From an uncultured bacterium (GTDB lineage: Bacteria > Bacteroidota > Bacteroidia > Bacteroidales > Muribaculaceae): 64,000 nucleotides of DNA. A program made the translations under genes and the position numbers. Position 1 is the stretch's first letter. Each line of letters opens with the position of its first letter. This document shows positions 55,632-64,000 of this stretch, piece after piece. The DNA lies in contig CAJMNI010000009.1 of the NCBI GenBank assembly GCA_905214735.1, forward strand, positions 1 through 64,000, given 5' to 3'. The notes below the pieces were generated by a model. It did not search any database. It was not told where the DNA came from and saw only the letters and a list, made by a program, of their open reading frames with translations.

Positions 55632-58172
55632 ATGAAGAACGATTTTTCCAAACAATTCCGACCGATTCTTGATCTGGCCCTCGCCGAGGCCGGGCGGTTC
55701 AGCTCGAGCGTGATCACGAGCGAGCATTTCATACTGGCCGCGGTGACTCAGAAAGAGGGATATGCCTTCAAGATTCTGTCGCAGCTCAAGGTGCCTGTCG
55801 ACAAACTCCGCAAGGAGCTTGAGGATTATCTTTCGGAGCATCACGATCCGGGAGAGACTACGACTCTGTTTGAGCAGCAATATAAAATAAGTCTCGCGGC
55901 AATCCGCCATCTTCAGCTGGCCACTTCGGAGGCCCGTAAGATGAATGCGTCGGTGATCGGCACAGAGCATATAATCCTTGCGCTTATCCACGACAAGCGC
56001 TCGATGGACTCGGCATTGCTTCAGCATATAAAGGAGGAATATCTCAATTTCGACATCTCGATCCAGAGCATAGGCGAGGCTCCGCAACCGCCAATGGGGG
56101 CTTCGCGCGAGATAGAAGATGAGGATCTTGACGAAGGTGAGGAATGGGCCGGCGAACCCCGCAGGCAGTCCGGCGGGGAAAAGCATGGCGGAAAGGCCCC
56201 GAAGAGCGATACTCCGGCTCTCGACAAGTTTGGTTACGACATGACCAAGGCTGCCCAGGAGGGCAGGCTTGATCCGGTCGTCGGCCGTGAGAACGAGATC
56301 GAGCGACTGGCGCAGATCCTGTCGCGCCGCAAGAAGAACAATCCGGTGCTGATCGGAGAGCCGGGCGTCGGCAAGTCGGCCATCGTCGAGGGTCTGGCGC
56401 TTCGTATCGTGCAGCGCAAGGTGTCGCGAGTGCTCTTCGACAAAAGGGTTATCGGCCTCGACATGGCCGGAATGGTGGCCGGCACTAAATATCGCGGTCA
56501 GTTTGAGGAGCGCATAAAGACAGTGCTCGACGAACTTTCCAAGAATCCCGACATCATTCTCTTTATCGACGAGATCCACACTATTGTCGGAGCCGGCGGC
56601 GCTCCCGGTTCGATGGATGCCGCCAACATGCTCAAACCTGCACTGGCAAGAGGTGAGATCCAGTGCATCGGAGCCACGACTCTCGACGAATACCGTCAGA
56701 ACATCGAGAAAGATGGCGCTCTCGAGCGCCGTTTCCAGAAGGTTATGGTCGAGCCCACCACTCCGGAGGAGACCCTTGAGATCCTTCGGCAGGTGAAGGG
56801 CAAATATGAAGACCATCACAATGTTACCTATACCGACGCTGCACTTGAAGCCTGCGTCTCGCTGACGGAGCGTTATGTTTCCGACCGTTCCTTCCCCGAC
56901 AAGGCTCTCGACGCTCTTGATGAGGCCGGCAGCCGCGTTCATATCACCAACATCGAGGTTCCGGCCGAGATCGAGGAGCTTGAGAAGCAGGTTGATACGC
57001 TGACTCAGGAGAAGCTGGCCGCCGCAAAGGCCCAGGATTATGAGAAGGCTGCCGCCCTGCGCGACAAAGTGGTTTCCACCAAGAATCAGCTTGAGGAGGC
57101 CAAGCGCAAATGGGAGCGTGCCCTTGATAAGGACCGCCAGGAGGTCGACGACGAGAAAGTGGCTGAAGTGGTGGCGCTGATGACGGGCGTGCCGACACAG
57201 CGCATCGCGCAGGCAGAGGGTGCCCGTCTCATCAAGATGGGCGAGTCGCTGAAAGGATGCGTCATCGGCCAGGACGATGCCATTCAGAAAGTGGTGAAGG
57301 CCATCCAGCGCAACCGCATTGGTCTCAAGGATCCCGACAAACCGATCGGCGTCTTCATGTTCCTCGGTCCGACCGGTGTCGGCAAGACGCTGCTCGCCAA
57401 GAAACTCGCCGAGTATCTTTTCGATTCAGCCGACGCGCTGATCAGGGTCGACATGAGCGAGTTCATGGAGAAGTTCACAGTGTCGCGCCTCGTCGGTGCG
57501 CCTCCGGGATACGTGGGCTACGAGGAGGGTGGACAGCTCACTGAAAAGGTGCGCCGCCATCCCTATTCGGTGGTGCTCCTCGACGAGATCGAGAAAGCTC
57601 ATCCCGACGTGTTCAACCTTCTTCTGCAGGTGATGGACGAAGGACGGATCACCGATTCTCTCGGCCGCCGCATCGATTTCAAGAACACGATTCTTATCAT
57701 GACGAGCAATGTCGGATCGCGCCAGCTCAAGGAGTTCGGCTCCGGAGTCGGTTTCAACACCGCCGATGTCTCCAAGGAGCAGGCTCACGGGGTGATTTCG
57801 AAGGCGCTCAACCGCGCTTTCAGTCCCGAGTTCCTCAACCGAGTCGACGACATCATCATGTTCGACCAGCTTACCCGCGAGTCGATTTCCAGCATCATCG
57901 ACATCGAACTGAAGGATTTCTACAGCCGCGTGGAGAAGCTTGGGTTCAACCTCGATCTGAGCGACGAGGCGAAAGCCTTTATCGCCACCAAGGGATATGA
58001 CAAGAATTTCGGAGCTCGTCCGCTCAAGCGTTCGATACAGAAATATCTTGAGGATGATCTCGCCGAACTTCTTCTCCGTCTCGGAGCCGAAGGACAGATT
58101 GGCGGCACAATCCATATCAGCTACAAAGATGGCGACGAGCGTCTGACGTTCAACTACGAGCCGCTCGTGTAA
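55632..58172 (+). CDS. clpC: ATP-dependent Clp protease ATP-binding subunit
   Basis: 846 residues from the ATG at 55632; a TTG codon immediately before it is not needed. A double Clp-N domain lies at 1-145. A linker with acidic [13 protein letters not shown] follows. AAA1 has Walker A GEPGVGKS at about 242-249, a UVR-like middle segment lies near 450 ([14 protein letters not shown]), and AAA2 has GPTGVGKT at about 575. The UVR motif marks it as ClpC rather than ClpA or ClpB. It unfolds substrates for ClpP, which is not in this window. It is transcribed divergently from gyrA and ends in a strong terminator. Confidence 0.95.
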   Translation: MKNDFSKQFRPILDLALAEAGRFSSSVITSEHFILAAVTQKEGYAFKILSQLKVPVDKLRKELEDYLSEHHDPGETTTLFEQQYKISLAAIRHLQLATSEARKMNASVIGTEHIILALIHDKRSMDSALLQHIKEEYLNFDISIQSIGEAPQPPMGASREIEDEDLDEGEEWAGEPRRQSGGEKHGGKAPKSDTPALDKFGYDMTKAAQEGRLDPVVGRENEIERLAQILSRRKKNNPVLIGEPGVGKSAIVEGLALRIVQRKVSRVLFDKRVIGLDMAGMVAGTKYRGQFEERIKTVLDELSKNPDIILFIDEIHTIVGAGGAPGSMDAANMLKPALARGEIQCIGATTLDEYRQNIEKDGALERRFQKVMVEPTTPEETLEILRQVKGKYEDHHNVTYTDAALEACVSLTERYVSDRSFPDKALDALDEAGSRVHITNIEVPAEIEELEKQVDTLTQEKLAAAKAQDYEKAAALRDKVVSTKNQLEEAKRKWERALDKDRQEVDDEKVAEVVALMTGVPTQRIAQAEGARLIKMGESLKGCVIGQDDAIQKVVKAIQRNRIGLKDPDKPIGVFMFLGPTGVGKTLLAKKLAEYLFDSADALIRVDMSEFMEKFTVSRLVGAPPGYVGYEEGGQLTEKVRRHPYSVVLLDEIEKAHPDVFNLLLQVMDEGRITDSLGRRIDFKNTILIMTSNVGSRQLKEFGSGVGFNTADVSKEQAHGVISKALNRAFSPEFLNRVDDIIMFDQLTRESISSIIDIELKDFYSRVEKLGFNLDLSDEAKAFIATKGYDKNFGARPLKRSIQKYLEDDLAELLLRLGAEGQIGGTIHISYKDGDERLTFNYEPLV

Positions 58173-58189
58173 AAATAGATAAACAATTC

Positions 58190-58227
58190 AAAAAGGGAGA
58201 ACGGACTCAGGTCTGTTCTCCCTTTTT
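58190..58227 (+). terminator. terminator after clpC
   Basis: A 17-bp stem with one G-U pair and a 4-nt loop, with an A-run before it and five T after it. Confidence 0.88.
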
Positions 58228-58307
58228 CAATCTTTCCCTTTTCCACTTTCATGCTTTTTCAGATTCACCCTTTTTCAATAAAGAAATTTCTTGAGCGTTA
58301 TAAGGTC

Positions 58308-58796
58308 ATGAAGCAGATTGGAATATTGAGCGACACGCATGGATATTGGGACAACCGCTATGCCGAATATTTTGCCGATTGCGACGAGATATGGCATGCG
58401 GGGGATGTAGGTGACATCTCCATAATCGAACGACTGCAGGAAATTGCGGATGTCCGGGCCGTGCGCGGCAACGTGGATCATGGCGAAGTGAGACGCATAT
58501 TGAAGGAGACCGAGATTTTTGAAGTCGAAGGAGTCAAGGTGATGTTGCGCCATATCGGTGGATACCCCGGGAAATGGTCGCCCGGAATCAGGGAATGGCT
58601 ACAGGAGCTCGGCATCAAGCTGATGGTCGACGGTCATTCGCATATCCTGAAAGTGATCTACGACAAACAGCTCGACCTGCTCCACATCAATCCCGGGGCA
58701 GCCGGCCAGCAGGGATGGCAGAAGAAGCGCACCCTCGTTCGCCTGAAGCTCGACCAAGGCAACATGTCAGACTGCGAAATAATCGAATTAGGATAA
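58308..58796 (+). CDS. YfcE/MJ0936 family metallophosphoesterase
   Basis: 162 residues from the ATG at 58308 (MKQIGILSDTHG); an in-frame start at 58251 would add 19 unrelated residues across the terminator region. The metal-binding motifs are SDTHG (D-x-H), WHAGDVGD (G-D), VRGNVDHG (G-N), and VDGHSH with NPGAAG at the end. It is a small cytoplasmic phosphodiesterase; the natural substrate is not defined for this family. It lies 6 nt before the DNA-methyltransferase gene, so they are co-transcribed. Confidence 0.92.
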   Translation: MKQIGILSDTHGYWDNRYAEYFADCDEIWHAGDVGDISIIERLQEIADVRAVRGNVDHGEVRRILKETEIFEVEGVKVMLRHIGGYPGKWSPGIREWLQELGIKLMVDGHSHILKVIYDKQLDLLHINPGAAGQQGWQKKRTLVRLKLDQGNMSDCEIIELG

Positions 58797-58802
58797 TAAG
58801 AT

Positions 58803-59330
58803 ATGAAGTCAGAAAGCGAAGTTGTTAAGGTTAGACGGTATGATTCGCCGTTGGGTGAACTGGTATTGGGGACGTTTGGCGATAAGTTGTGCGTTTGCGG
58901 CTGGCGTGTTGAGAAGCAGCGCGAACGGGTTGACCGTCGGCTTATGCGCATGTTGAAGGCGCGGATCGAGGAGGGGACGTCGGAGGTGATTGAATCGGCC
59001 GCCAGGCAACTGGATGAATATTTTGCCGGAAAACGCAAGGCTTTCGACATTCCGTTGCTTTTTGTCGGCACTGATTTTCAGAAAAAGGTGTGGAACGGCT
59101 TGCTTGGCATTCCATACGGAACGACTATTTCCTATGGCGAGCTGGCCCGAAGGATAGGGAGTCCGGCGGCTGTGAGGGCGGTAGCGAACGCCAACGGAGC
59201 TAATGCCATTTCGATCATTGCCCCCTGTCATCGAGTGATCGGCAGCGACCACACGCTCACCGGCTACGGCGGCGGCCTCGACACCAAACAAAACCTCCTC
59301 GCCTTAGAAGGAATTCATCTACGGAAGTGA
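58803..59330 (+). CDS. methylated-DNA-protein-cysteine methyltransferase
   Basis: 175 residues. The acceptor cysteine is in PCHRVIG, with the helix-turn-helix segment ISYGELARRIGSPAAVRAV and the N-terminal RNase-H-like domain (YDSPLGELVLG, AARQLDEYFAGKRKAFDIPL). It repairs O6-methylguanine by irreversible self-methylation. It lacks an Ada-type N-terminal zinc domain, so it is of the Ogt type. It is second in a two-gene operon after the phosphoesterase. Confidence 0.93.
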   Translation: MKSESEVVKVRRYDSPLGELVLGTFGDKLCVCGWRVEKQRERVDRRLMRMLKARIEEGTSEVIESAARQLDEYFAGKRKAFDIPLLFVGTDFQKKVWNGLLGIPYGTTISYGELARRIGSPAAVRAVANANGANAISIIAPCHRVIGSDHTLTGYGGGLDTKQNLLALEGIHLRK

Positions 59331-59380
59331 CCCGGTTCAGAACATGGCTCTGACCGGCAGGAATAGGAGAATATATAGAT

Positions 59381-59430
59381 AAAAAATTGGGAGGAAAATC
59401 CTGAAATTAGGACTTTCCTCCCATTTTTTT
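59381..59430. terminator. terminator between methyltransferase and lipoprotein genes
   Basis: A long stem around GGGAGGAAA/TTTCCTCCC with one mismatch and a 6-nt loop. An A-run precedes it and seven T follow. It serves both convergent genes. Confidence 0.85.
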
Positions 59431-59447
59431 ATTCGTTGGGGATCGGT

Positions 59448-60374
59448 TTATTTCGATTTTCTCATGCGGAACATGCTTCCGGGACGTTTTTTAACTTTCT
59501 TGGCTGCTACCTTGGAAGAAGTCGGAACGTTCTCATAGCTATATACATAATAGCCATGGGAAGAGGATTCAGTTTCGATAAGACCAACCTGGTTGACAGA
59601 GATGCTGATGTTGTTGGTGCTCGAAGAGTTGTAACCGTTGTCATCCTCCTCGGTCTCGATCACTGTGGGGAACTGAGCCGGGCCGACGCCGAGCAGGCCG
59701 ACAAGAGCAAAATCCTTGAAATCGAATTCAATCACATCGCTGGCCAGCGACTGGCAATACTGGTTGAAGAGATTTTCCTTCAGACCGTAAGCCACGTTGG
59801 CAGTAGTTTTGTAAACATCTTTTTCGCCATCCTCTTTCTCGATGGTCTCGCATACACCCTTCACGAGGTTGCCGTCTTTCCAGGTATATTCGATTTCAGA
59901 TGTCTCCTCATATTTATAGCTTTCGCCGTCTTCCTTGCCGCTTTCGCTCATAGAGACAGAAATCTTGGTGAGGTGACCCTGCTTGTCGTAGGAGAATTTC
60001 ATCTTACCGCTTCCCTTATAGCTGTCGCCGTCTTCCTTATAGTTCCAGCTCTGCGAGAATTCAGTGAAATATCCTTTGCCGTTGGTTTTGAAATTGATAG
60101 GCTCGCCATCTTCGGAATCAGAAGATTCGATCTCGCCGTTTTCCCAGTCGATCGAGGCATATTCGCCATATCTGCTGCGGTATCCGTCGACACGGCCCTG
60201 ATTGTCGTAAGAGAAAGATGTGCCTCCAACAGAGTAAAGACGTACGCCTACAGTTGCTGTGGGGGTGTCGGGTCCGTCGGGTTCGTCGCCATCGTCATCG
60301 CTTCCGCAGGCTGTGAGGCCTGTCATGAGGGCTGCAGATGCAAAGAGAACAGCCCATTTGAATGTTTTGCTCAT
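59448..60374 (-). CDS. DUF4595-like lipoprotein
   Basis: 308 residues with a lipobox ending LTAC (Cys23), then an acidic GSDDDGDEPDGPDTP linker. The body has YD/RHS-like short repeats (FSYDNQGRVDGYRSRYGEY, KFSYDKQGHLTKISVSM, EYTWKDGNLVKGVCE). This is the pattern of DUF4595 lipoproteins of Bacteroidales. It would be anchored in the outer membrane; its function is unknown. The C-terminus is basic (KKVKKRPGSMFRMRKSK). It is a single gene with a full-consensus promoter. Confidence 0.72.
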   Translation of the reverse strand: MSKTFKWAVLFASAALMTGLTACGSDDDGDEPDGPDTPTATVGVRLYSVGGTSFSYDNQGRVDGYRSRYGEYASIDWENGEIESSDSEDGEPINFKTNGKGYFTEFSQSWNYKEDGDSYKGSGKMKFSYDKQGHLTKISVSMSESGKEDGESYKYEETSEIEYTWKDGNLVKGVCETIEKEDGEKDVYKTTANVAYGLKENLFNQYCQSLASDVIEFDFKDFALVGLLGVGPAQFPTVIETEEDDNGYNSSSTNNISISVNQVGLIETESSSHGYYVYSYENVPTSSKVAAKKVKKRPGSMFRMRKSK

Positions 60375-60435
60375 TTTTGTTTGGTAATTAGTTTATATCT
60401 GTATTAATTGGTTGTTAAGTGCTTTTCGCGAAGTG

Positions 60436-60467
60436 CAAATTTAGTTTAATTTTGGTTATCAGCCAAA
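60436..60467 (-). promoter_or_regulatory. promoter of DUF4595-like gene
   Basis: TTTG (60467-60464), 20 nt, TAAATTTG (60443-60436) on the minus strand, about 60 nt before the ATG. Confidence 0.7.
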
Positions 60468-60514
60468 AAGTTTTGCAAAAAGTTATCAATAAAAATATGA
60501 TATTATGCCATGGA

Positions 60515-61120
60515 TTATGCTTTTTTTATAGCTATAGTGGCGACATAAGAGTCGGTGATTCGGGAATGCACTTCTATGTCATTGAAAGGGAAATATCTAT
60601 TTTCAAGCATTGTAGTGTCGGTGCATTCTATTTCAAAAGCATTGTCGAGTTTGAACAGAGCCTCCTTCACGGTCCAGATTCTTGTAAATTCCGCTGCAGG
60701 ATCGACGGATACCGAGATCATTCTCTTTTCCCGGGCGCTGTAGCAATATCTGGCAACCATCAAATTCTCCTCAACCGTTGGGTTTATCACCTCTATGTCG
60801 CAGCCTACCGGCGTATCGGCAACTGCTGCAATAACCCCTTTTTCGCAATGGCTGAGGCTGACATGCAGATCGGAATGCCCCTTGATTGAAGGCTTACCGT
60901 TGGAATCATATATGATAACCAGATGATCCCGGCTGATTCCGACAACCTCACGCAAAAGAGATGCAAGGAGCTCAAACGCCATGGCGGAAAGCAATCGGTC
61001 GATCGGACGCCGGAACGAACAGGCATACCGGCGTCTCCATTCAGGAAGATGCGCCAGACGCTCCTCTAATGATTCCAAATCCTTTTCAGGATCAATTTCC
61101 TGAACTCGGTATTCCAGCAT
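60515..61120 (-). CDS. 4'-phosphopantetheinyl transferase, Sfp type
   Basis: 201 residues. Landmarks are a substrate-binding GKPSIK and SLSHC (His91), the magnesium ligands Asp108 and Glu110 (VGCDIEVI), and Glu153 with Lys157 in WTVKEALFK. It attaches the phosphopantetheine arm from coenzyme A to carrier domains. It lies 71 nt downstream of the NRPS gene with a hairpin between, and is the obvious partner for its carrier domain. It is a little shorter than Sfp (224 residues), as common in Bacteroidetes. Confidence 0.88.
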   Translation of the reverse strand: MLEYRVQEIDPEKDLESLEERLAHLPEWRRRYACSFRRPIDRLLSAMAFELLASLLREVVGISRDHLVIIYDSNGKPSIKGHSDLHVSLSHCEKGVIAAVADTPVGCDIEVINPTVEENLMVARYCYSAREKRMISVSVDPAAEFTRIWTVKEALFKLDNAFEIECTDTTMLENRYFPFNDIEVHSRITDSYVATIAIKKA

Positions 61121-61153
61121 AGTTATATGCGAAAAATTAGCTGAGGAAAACAG

Positions 61154-61182
61154 ATGCGGGGCAACACTCGGTCACCCCGCAT
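61154..61182 (-). terminator. hairpin between NRPS and PPTase genes
   Basis: ATGCGGGG (61154-61161) pairs with CCCCGCAT (61175-61182) around a 13-nt loop. CTGTTTTCC follows on the minus strand. It may be an attenuator, so less PPTase than NRPS mRNA would be made. Confidence 0.5.
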
Positions 61183-61191
61183 ATCATTATC

Positions 61192-64000
61192 TTATTCAAT
61201 TGCGGTGTCGAAATATCCAAGGCCGGCTATAGCCGTGATGAAATTGCGGATATATTCGAGCGATGTCGGACTCCACCGGAAATTGAGGCGGAACAGGATC
61301 TCGTTGGTGAAATCGGGCGAGCAGCGGATATAAGCTGTATTCTCCTCCACCGATTGATAAGCCACCAAAGGCTGCAGAAGTGTGACAGTCTCCGATTCCG
61401 AACTCATAGCTTCTCCGAGGCGTCGGGTGAACTCCTCGGGTTCTACAAATTCAATCTTCTTGTCGAGCACCTCGTTCATCATGTCGATCACGTCGGCCAT
61501 CGGGATATGATGGTTGTTGAGCGGATGGAACACGACGTTTGCCGCCGGCGACGTGGCAAGCTGAAGCAGAGCGTCGGCGAGCTGGTCAACGGGGGTGAAC
61601 TCGCATGAGGATCCCATGTGGGAGAAGGGCAGGCAACCGAGAGCGAGATAAGCCCTGAGCTGCCCCATGAAGGCATTGCTCTGGAAATTGGCCTGGAATT
61701 CACCGTCCGACTCGCGCGGCGAAATATTCCCAACGCGCATGATCTTGCCGGTAAGCTTGCCTTCAGCTATCGCGCCGAGAATAATCTTTTCGGCGTCATA
61801 TTTCGACTTCACATACTGGTTGGAGAGACCTTGGCCGAGGTCGAGCGACTGCTCGGTGAGCATCTTCGACGCAGCGATCTCAGCTTCGGCATCGCCGGCC
61901 ACCGAGATAGTGGAAACGTGAACGAGCTTACGGCCGTGGGCCACGCACCATGCCACGATGTTTCTCACCGTGTCGACGTTGGCATGTTCAATTTCATTGC
62001 CGGGAGCGAAATGTTTCACGCTTGCCGCGCAATTTATCACAGTGTCGATCTTCGAATCGTCGAGCGCCGCGAGAGTAGCTTTCTCAGTAAGGTCACCGTG
62101 AATGACGAATATCCTCTTCTCCCAGAGCGACTCGTAGGTCTCACCGAAATAATAGAAGAGGAGTGTGCGCAGGCGCGAAGAGGCGTCGAACTGTTTCGAC
62201 GATCTCACCACGCATGTTATGATGGCTTCGCTATTTTCAATCAGATGATGGAGCACGTGGATGCCGAGGAAGCCGGTGGCGCCTGTTAGGAGAACGTTTC
62301 CTGTCTCCAGACGCGGTCCGACGTTGAATGCTTCAATGCTGTTGCCATGGAGCACGTCGGCAAACTCCTCTTTAGCCTCCGACGCGGCAGTAGATTCAGT
62401 TTTCGGGGCTGCAGCCGGCGTGGCACCGTTGATCTTTGCGGCGAGGATGCGCGGAGTCTTGGTGGCGAAAAGATCTTTATAGCTTATCTTGAGACCCGAT
62501 TGCGAGAGGAGAGCCACCACTTTGATCGCATTGATCGACGTGCCGCCGATCTTGAAGAAATCATCGTTGGCCCCGACGCAATCGAGTCCGAGGGTGCGTC
62601 GGAAGGCTTCGGCGATAAGGCTCTCCGTTCCCTCCTCAGGCTCCACATATTCGGCGAGTTTTTCCAGCACCGGGGCGGGGAGATGTTTGCGGTCGAGCTT
62701 GCCGTTGGGGGTGACCGGAATCTTATCTACGGGATTGAAGCTGTCGGGCACCATATAGTCGGTGAGATGGCGGGTGAGATGAGTGCGCAGTTCCTCCATG
62801 TCGACATTCTCGCCCTCATACCAAATGCAAAGATGGTCGACATTCTGAATCTTGCAAACATTGGCCACCGAGAGTTTGACGCCCGGGAAAGAATTGGCCA
62901 CGTTTTCAATCTCGCCCAGTTCGATCCGGAGGCCTCGCAGTTTCACCTGATGGTCGATGCGGCCGAGCACGTCGACATCGCCGTCAGGAAGCCAGCGGGC
63001 GAGGTCGCCGGTGCGGTATGCTCTTTCGCCCCTGAAAATGATGTAACTCTCGGCGGTCTTTTCCGGAAGATTGTGGTATCCCTTCCCGACACTCCGCCCG
63101 GCGATCACCAGTTCGCCGATCGCTCCTATAGGAAGTTCGCCTCCCCAGGCATCGCTGATAAACTCGCGGTAATTATAGAAGGGGCGTCCGACAGTCACGG
63201 GCGAGTCGGAACGGAGCACTGCATGGTTCGAACCGACAGTGGTCTCGGTCGGTCCGTATTCATTTACAGTCAGTCCCTTGAATCCGGCGCTTTCCAGCTT
63301 CGGCAGCAGAGATGCCGGAATGGCCTCGCCGCCGATGTTGAGCAGTTTGCAAGAGGAGATAGCCTCGCAGAATTCAGGAAGCTCAAGCATAGCTGCCAGA
63401 CGGCTCGGAGTGGCGTCGAAAGCCTCCACGCCCGTGCGCTTCATCAGGTCGGCAAGCAAGGTGACATCCTTGCATTCCTCCTCGTTGGCCAGCACGAGCG
63501 TATGGCCGGAAGTCAGCGAAGTGCCGAGATCCACATGCGAGGCGTCGAACGAGATTGTGACGATCAGCATGTTGACCTTAGGCTCGTCATCACCCATCGG
63601 AGCGTAGATAAGCTTGCGGTAGCCGTAAAGATAGTTGGTGGCGGCTCCGTGATGGATCACAACGCCCTTCGGACGCCCGGTGCTTCCGGAGGTATATATC
63701 AGATAGGCCGGATCGTCGGGTTGCGTATCAACTCCGGGACGGGAAGTGTCGGAGCATTCGAGCAACGAATCGACATCGACGGCTTTCCCGGGGAAGGAAT
63801 CGAGTTTCTCTGCGGTCGTGACAATAACTTTTGCATCGGAATCTTCGGTGATGAGCTTGATGCGCTCCACCGGATACTCCGGATCGCAGGGGATATATGC
63901 GGCGCCCGATTTCATCACGCCATAGATAGTCGTGAGGAGGCGGGAGTCGCGGGGGAGAAGCACCACGACCTTATCGCCGCGGTCCACGCCTCTTTGACGC
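61192..64000 (-). CDS. NRPS: adenylation, carrier and thioester-reductase domains (5' end beyond window)
   Basis: About 935 residues are visible and the frame is open through the right edge. The adenylation domain has A3 (YTSGSTGRPKG, about 98-108), A5 (NEYGPTETT), A7 (YRTGDLARW), A8 (RIDHQVKLRGLRIELGEIE) and A10 (PNGKLDRKHLP, Lys430). My hand-aligned specificity code is D-A-V-S-L-I-E-V-G-K, which I do not recognise. The carrier domain has Ser484 in KIGGTSINAIK. From about 565 a reductase domain begins with LLTGATGFLG (NAD(P)H-binding) and YVKSK (catalytic Tyr/Lys). It ends the protein, so the product is released as an aldehyde or alcohol. No condensation domain is visible downstream. The PPTase follows. 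Confidence 0.9.
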   Translation of the reverse strand, partial: RQRGVDRGDKVVVLLPRDSRLLTTIYGVMKSGAAYIPCDPEYPVERIKLITEDSDAKVIVTTAEKLDSFPGKAVDVDSLLECSDTSRPGVDTQPDDPAYLIYTSGSTGRPKGVVIHHGAATNYLYGYRKLIYAPMGDDEPKVNMLIVTISFDASHVDLGTSLTSGHTLVLANEEECKDVTLLADLMKRTGVEAFDATPSRLAAMLELPEFCEAISSCKLLNIGGEAIPASLLPKLESAGFKGLTVNEYGPTETTVGSNHAVLRSDSPVTVGRPFYNYREFISDAWGGELPIGAIGELVIAGRSVGKGYHNLPEKTAESYIIFRGERAYRTGDLARWLPDGDVDVLGRIDHQVKLRGLRIELGEIENVANSFPGVKLSVANVCKIQNVDHLCIWYEGENVDMEELRTHLTRHLTDYMVPDSFNPVDKIPVTPNGKLDRKHLPAPVLEKLAEYVEPEEGTESLIAEAFRRTLGLDCVGANDDFFKIGGTSINAIKVVALLSQSGLKISYKDLFATKTPRILAAKINGATPAAAPKTESTAASEAKEEFADVLHGNSIEAFNVGPRLETGNVLLTGATGFLGIHVLHHLIENSEAIITCVVRSSKQFDASSRLRTLLFYYFGETYESLWEKRIFVIHGDLTEKATLAALDDSKIDTVINCAASVKHFAPGNEIEHANVDTVRNIVAWCVAHGRKLVHVSTISVAGDAEAEIAASKMLTEQSLDLGQGLSNQYVKSKYDAEKIILGAIAEGKLTGKIMRVGNISPRESDGEFQANFQSNAFMGQLRAYLALGCLPFSHMGSSCEFTPVDQLADALLQLATSPAANVVFHPLNNHHIPMADVIDMMNEVLDKKIEFVEPEEFTRRLGEAMSSESETVTLLQPLVAYQSVEENTAYIRCSPDFTNEILFRLNFRWSPTSLEYIRNFITAIAGLGYFDTAIE

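Overview
The window is chromosomal DNA of an anaerobic member of the Bacteroidales. It fits the gut family Muribaculaceae best, but I infer this from gene content only; no rRNA is present. The evidence is Bacteroidetes-type promoters (TTTG, about 20 nt, then TAnnTTTG), fimbrillin lipoproteins, a SusD-like protein, secreted proteins with short 'GLYI..GKK..K' C-terminal tails, oxygen-independent ribonucleotide reductase (nrdD/nrdG) and carboxynorspermidine decarboxylase. No tRNA, rRNA, CRISPR array, insertion sequence or prophage was recognised.

Layout. (1) 1-4.4 kb, minus strand: a fimbrial (type V pilus-like) operon with a strong promoter at 4369-4400, an OmpA/DUF3575 gene, a FimB/Mfa2-like lipoprotein and two tandem fimbrillins; the last one runs off the left edge. 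The first gene is split by a G8 tract that puts the signal peptide out of frame, so this is a candidate phase-variable switch. (2) 4.4-11.5 kb, minus: nrdD-nrdG, then an operon of an HsdR_N-fold protein, a UvrD/PcrA helicase and nspC. (3) 11.6-18.1 kb, plus: two large secreted GH13 alpha-amylases that share starch-binding modules and Pro-Gly linkers. (4) 18.3-21.1 kb, plus: a DUF362 ferredoxin-like protein, lipA and lipB. (5) 21.1-31.9 kb, minus: uvrB-ygiQ-S9 peptidase; tpiA-SPOR-folE; an HtrA protease; a Spy-like protein. (6) 32-37 kb, minus: a GH26 beta-mannanase-like enzyme, and an unusual SusD-like fusion with no lipobox and no SusC, led by a small secreted protein. (7) 36.9-37.6 kb: an intergenic region with a C8 tract, an orphan C-terminal tail remnant, a terminator and a 9-bp minisatellite. 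(8) 37.6-45.4 kb: aminopeptidase P, an MFS exporter, an Omp28-like protein, a second large secreted protein and a DUF2156 protein. (9) 45.5-52.7 kb: a second array of the same 9-bp repeat, tandem promoters with a palindrome, an M16 peptidase, rlmH, a DoxX/MauE-like protein, DUF1599 and a TPR protein. (10) 52.7-59.3 kb: gyrA, divergent clpC, a YfcE phosphoesterase and an O6-methylguanine DNA methyltransferase. (11) 59.4-64 kb, minus: a DUF4595-type lipoprotein, a Sfp-type phosphopantetheinyl transferase and an NRPS (adenylation, carrier, thioester reductase) cut off by the right edge.

How the genes work together. Many are surface or secreted functions: pili, amylases, a mannanase, peptidases, and periplasmic protein quality control by HtrA and the Spy-like protein. 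They sit among core housekeeping genes. The best candidates for undescribed biology are the homopolymer-interrupted pilus operon, the SusC-less SusD/GH26 locus, the small reductase-terminated NRPS with its activating transferase, and the palindrome at the predicted start of the upstream M16 promoter.
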